This document shows, one piece after another, positions 6,649 through 7,669 of a DNA stretch of 7,669 nucleotides. The DNA is from JAUSIF01 sp964620215 (lineage in GTDB: Bacteria > Pseudomonadota > Alphaproteobacteria > Rhizobiales > Xanthobacteraceae). Numbering within the stretch: position 1 is the stretch's first letter; every line of letters begins with the position of its first letter. The stretch lies in the NCBI GenBank assembly GCA_964620215.1, contig CAZUJE010000133.1, positions 1-7,669 of the forward strand, read 5' to 3'. The translations under genes and the position numbers were made by a program. A model generated the notes under the pieces. It was not told the DNA's origin. It saw nothing but the letters and a program-made list of their open reading frames with translations, and made no database searches.

Positions 6649-6654
6649 CTCCCT
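6649..6654 (-). promoter_or_regulatory. Ribosome binding site deciding the MOSC gene start
   Basis: Read on the minus strand, AGGGAG lies nine bases before the ATG at 6639. The upstream ATG at 6678 would place this site inside the coding region, so the shorter protein is preferred. Confidence 0.65.
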
Positions 6655-6729
6655 GAAAATCACGCCCGGGTCCAGCAAAGCGGCGTTAATTTTGATTCCA
6701 GCGGGGTCTTCCGGGTGGAGGCGGCGATA

Positions 6730-6758
6730 CTTATTTCAGTCAGGAATTCGGATATTCT
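6730..6758 (+). promoter_or_regulatory. Candidate clpB promoter in the divergent intergenic region
   Basis: CTTATT (6730-6735) and TATTCT (6753-6758) are 17 bases apart and could act as -35 and -10 boxes. The CTT at the -35 is compatible with either the housekeeping or the heat-shock sigma factor of Alphaproteobacteria. The match is modest and other pairings are possible. Transcription would begin near 6765, leaving a short leader before the ATG at 6801. clpB is normally heat-induced, but a firm RpoH site is not obvious. Confidence 0.3.
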
Positions 6759-6763
6759 CGCCG

Positions 6764-6789
6764 GGCCTTCGGGACGTCGGGAATAGGCC
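6764..6789 (+). promoter_or_regulatory. Short hairpin directly upstream of the clpB ribosome binding site
   Basis: GGCCT (6764-6768) is complementary to AGGCC (6785-6789), enclosing 16 bases that include the palindrome GACGTC (6773-6778). The stem ends exactly where the Shine-Dalgarno begins. It is only 5 bp and may be chance. Confidence 0.25.
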
Positions 6790-6796
6790 AAGGAGG
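6790..6796 (+). promoter_or_regulatory. Strong ribosome binding site of clpB
   Basis: AAGGAGG is nearly the full anti-Shine-Dalgarno complement and sits four bases before the ATG at 6801. It fixes the clpB start, consistent with the family N-terminus MNFEKYTERSRGFIQSAQ. Confidence 0.8.
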
Positions 6797-6800
6797 CGTT

Positions 6801-7669
6801 ATGAATTTTGAGAAATATACCGAGCGCTCGCGCGGCTTTATCCAGTCGGCGCAATCGCTCGCCCTGCGCGAAGGGCATCAGCAATTCGCGACCGAACATC
6901 TTCTGAAAGTGCTGCTCGACGACCCGGAGGGTCTGGCTGCCGGCCTGATCGACCGCTCTGGCGGGCGTTCGCGCGAAGCTCTGAAGGCTATTGAGGCGTC
7001 TCTAGCCAAAATGCCGAAAGTGGAAGGCTCCGGCGCGGGGCAGCTTTATCTCGCGCCCGATCTGGCGCGGGTGTTCGACACGGCTGAGAAATCCGCCGAG
7101 AAATCCGGCGATGCTTTCGTCACCGCCGAGCGGTTGCTGATCGCGCTTTCCGTTGAGAAGAGCGAAGCGCAGAAAATTCTATCCAGGGCCGGGGTCACTC
7201 CGCAGAAGCTGAATGCGGCTGTTGAAGATCTGCGCAAGGGCCGCAAAGCGGACTCCGCTTCCGCCGAAAATTCCTATGATGCGCTGAAGCGCTATACCCG
7301 CGATATCACGGAAGCGGCGCGCAACGGCAAGCTCGATCCGGTGATCGGCCGCGATGAGGAAATCCGCCGCACGATTCAGGTGCTTTCGCGCCGGACAAAG
7401 AATAACCCTGTGCTCATTGGCGAGCCCGGCGTCGGCAAGACCGCCATCGTGGAGGGTCTGGCACTTCGCATCGTCAATGGCGACGTGCCTGAGGGCCTGA
7501 AGGACAAGCAGCTTTTCTCGCTCGATCTCGGCGCGCTGGTTGCCGGTGCAAAATATCGCGGCGAGTTCGAGGAGCGTTTAAAGGCTGTGTTGCAGGAAAT
7601 CACCTCCGCCGACGGCAAAAACATTCCTTTTCACCAACAAGAGCCAAACCCTCTCGGTTGCCCGAACAA
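6801..7669 (+). CDS. clpB: ClpB: ATP-dependent protein disaggregase, N-terminal third (3' end outside window)
   Basis: ClpB is a hexameric AAA+ unfoldase that works with DnaK to pull proteins out of aggregates after heat stress. The visible ~289 codons contain the substrate-binding N-terminal Clp repeat domain (about 1-145: KYTERSRGFIQSAQSLA, ATEHLLKVLL, VTAERLLIAL). The first nucleotide-binding domain follows, with DPVIGRDEEIRRTIQVLSRR, the Walker A motif GEPGVGKT (207-214, Lys213) and the pore-loop segment GAKYRGEFEERLKAVL with Tyr252. The N-domain and short spacing favour ClpB over ClpA or ClpC. From about codon 275 the expected Walker B segment (ILFIDE-like) is not found in frame; instead IPFHQQEPNPLG is read. 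The +1 frame there resembles the expected segment but with many changes, which suggests sequence error at the window edge rather than a real variant. It is the only gene here with a textbook Shine-Dalgarno, and it runs divergently from the MOSC gene. Confidence 0.95.
   Translation, partial: MNFEKYTERSRGFIQSAQSLALREGHQQFATEHLLKVLLDDPEGLAAGLIDRSGGRSREALKAIEASLAKMPKVEGSGAGQLYLAPDLARVFDTAEKSAEKSGDAFVTAERLLIALSVEKSEAQKILSRAGVTPQKLNAAVEDLRKGRKADSASAENSYDALKRYTRDITEAARNGKLDPVIGRDEEIRRTIQVLSRRTKNNPVLIGEPGVGKTAIVEGLALRIVNGDVPEGLKDKQLFSLDLGALVAGAKYRGEFEERLKAVLQEITSADGKNIPFHQQEPNPLGCPN

Noticed and set aside
6640..6678. N-terminal extension of the MOSC protein by 13 residues
   Set aside because: The Shine-Dalgarno at 6649-6654 favours the internal ATG at 6639, and the added residues are not part of the MOSC N-terminal motif.
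1..7669. Search for mobile elements, CRISPR arrays, toxin-antitoxin pairs or defence genes
   Set aside because: No transposase, integrase, spaced direct repeats, terminal inverted repeats or defence-family motifs were seen. All substantial frames are housekeeping genes, the DUF4167 gene or the MOSC gene.

Overview
This window looks like ordinary chromosomal housekeeping DNA from an alphaproteobacterium, most likely a Hyphomicrobiales member near the Bradyrhizobium/Rhodopseudomonas/Afipia group. The reasons are the gene order (aspartokinase, ptsP, prfA, prmC, a DUF4167 gene, clpB), the alphaproteobacterial type of EI-Ntr with an N-terminal GAF domain, the presence of DUF4167 (a family I know mainly from Alphaproteobacteria) and the GC-rich coding sequence. 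The genus assignment is inference.

Layout. The 5' edge holds the last 110 residues of aspartokinase (lysC). After a 185-base gap with GC-rich inverted repeats comes a tight three-gene block on the + strand. It contains ptsP (first enzyme of the nitrogen phosphotransfer chain), prfA (release factor 1, starting 2 bases after the ptsP stop) and prmC (the methyltransferase that modifies the release-factor GGQ loop, overlapping prfA by 4 bases). A 360-base stretch without a convincing gene follows. It carries several short perfect inverted repeats and leads into the DUF4167 gene, which encodes a basic, Asn/Gln/Pro/Gly-rich, probably disordered protein. That gene converges, with a single base between stop codons, on a minus-strand MOSC-domain gene. 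A divergent 161-base promoter region separates the MOSC gene from clpB, whose first 290 or so codons run to the 3' edge.

How the genes work together. PrfA and PrmC are enzyme and substrate, encoded in one overlapping unit that also includes ptsP. PtsP would start phosphorylation of NPr and EIIA-Ntr, which are not in the window. ClpB is the heat-shock disaggregase. The DUF4167 and MOSC proteins have no assigned role here.

I found no mobile element, CRISPR array, tRNA, rRNA or defence system. The parts least explained by known families are the DUF4167 protein with its long, hairpin-rich leader. The last ~45 bases also look wrong for clpB and are probably low-quality contig-edge sequence.
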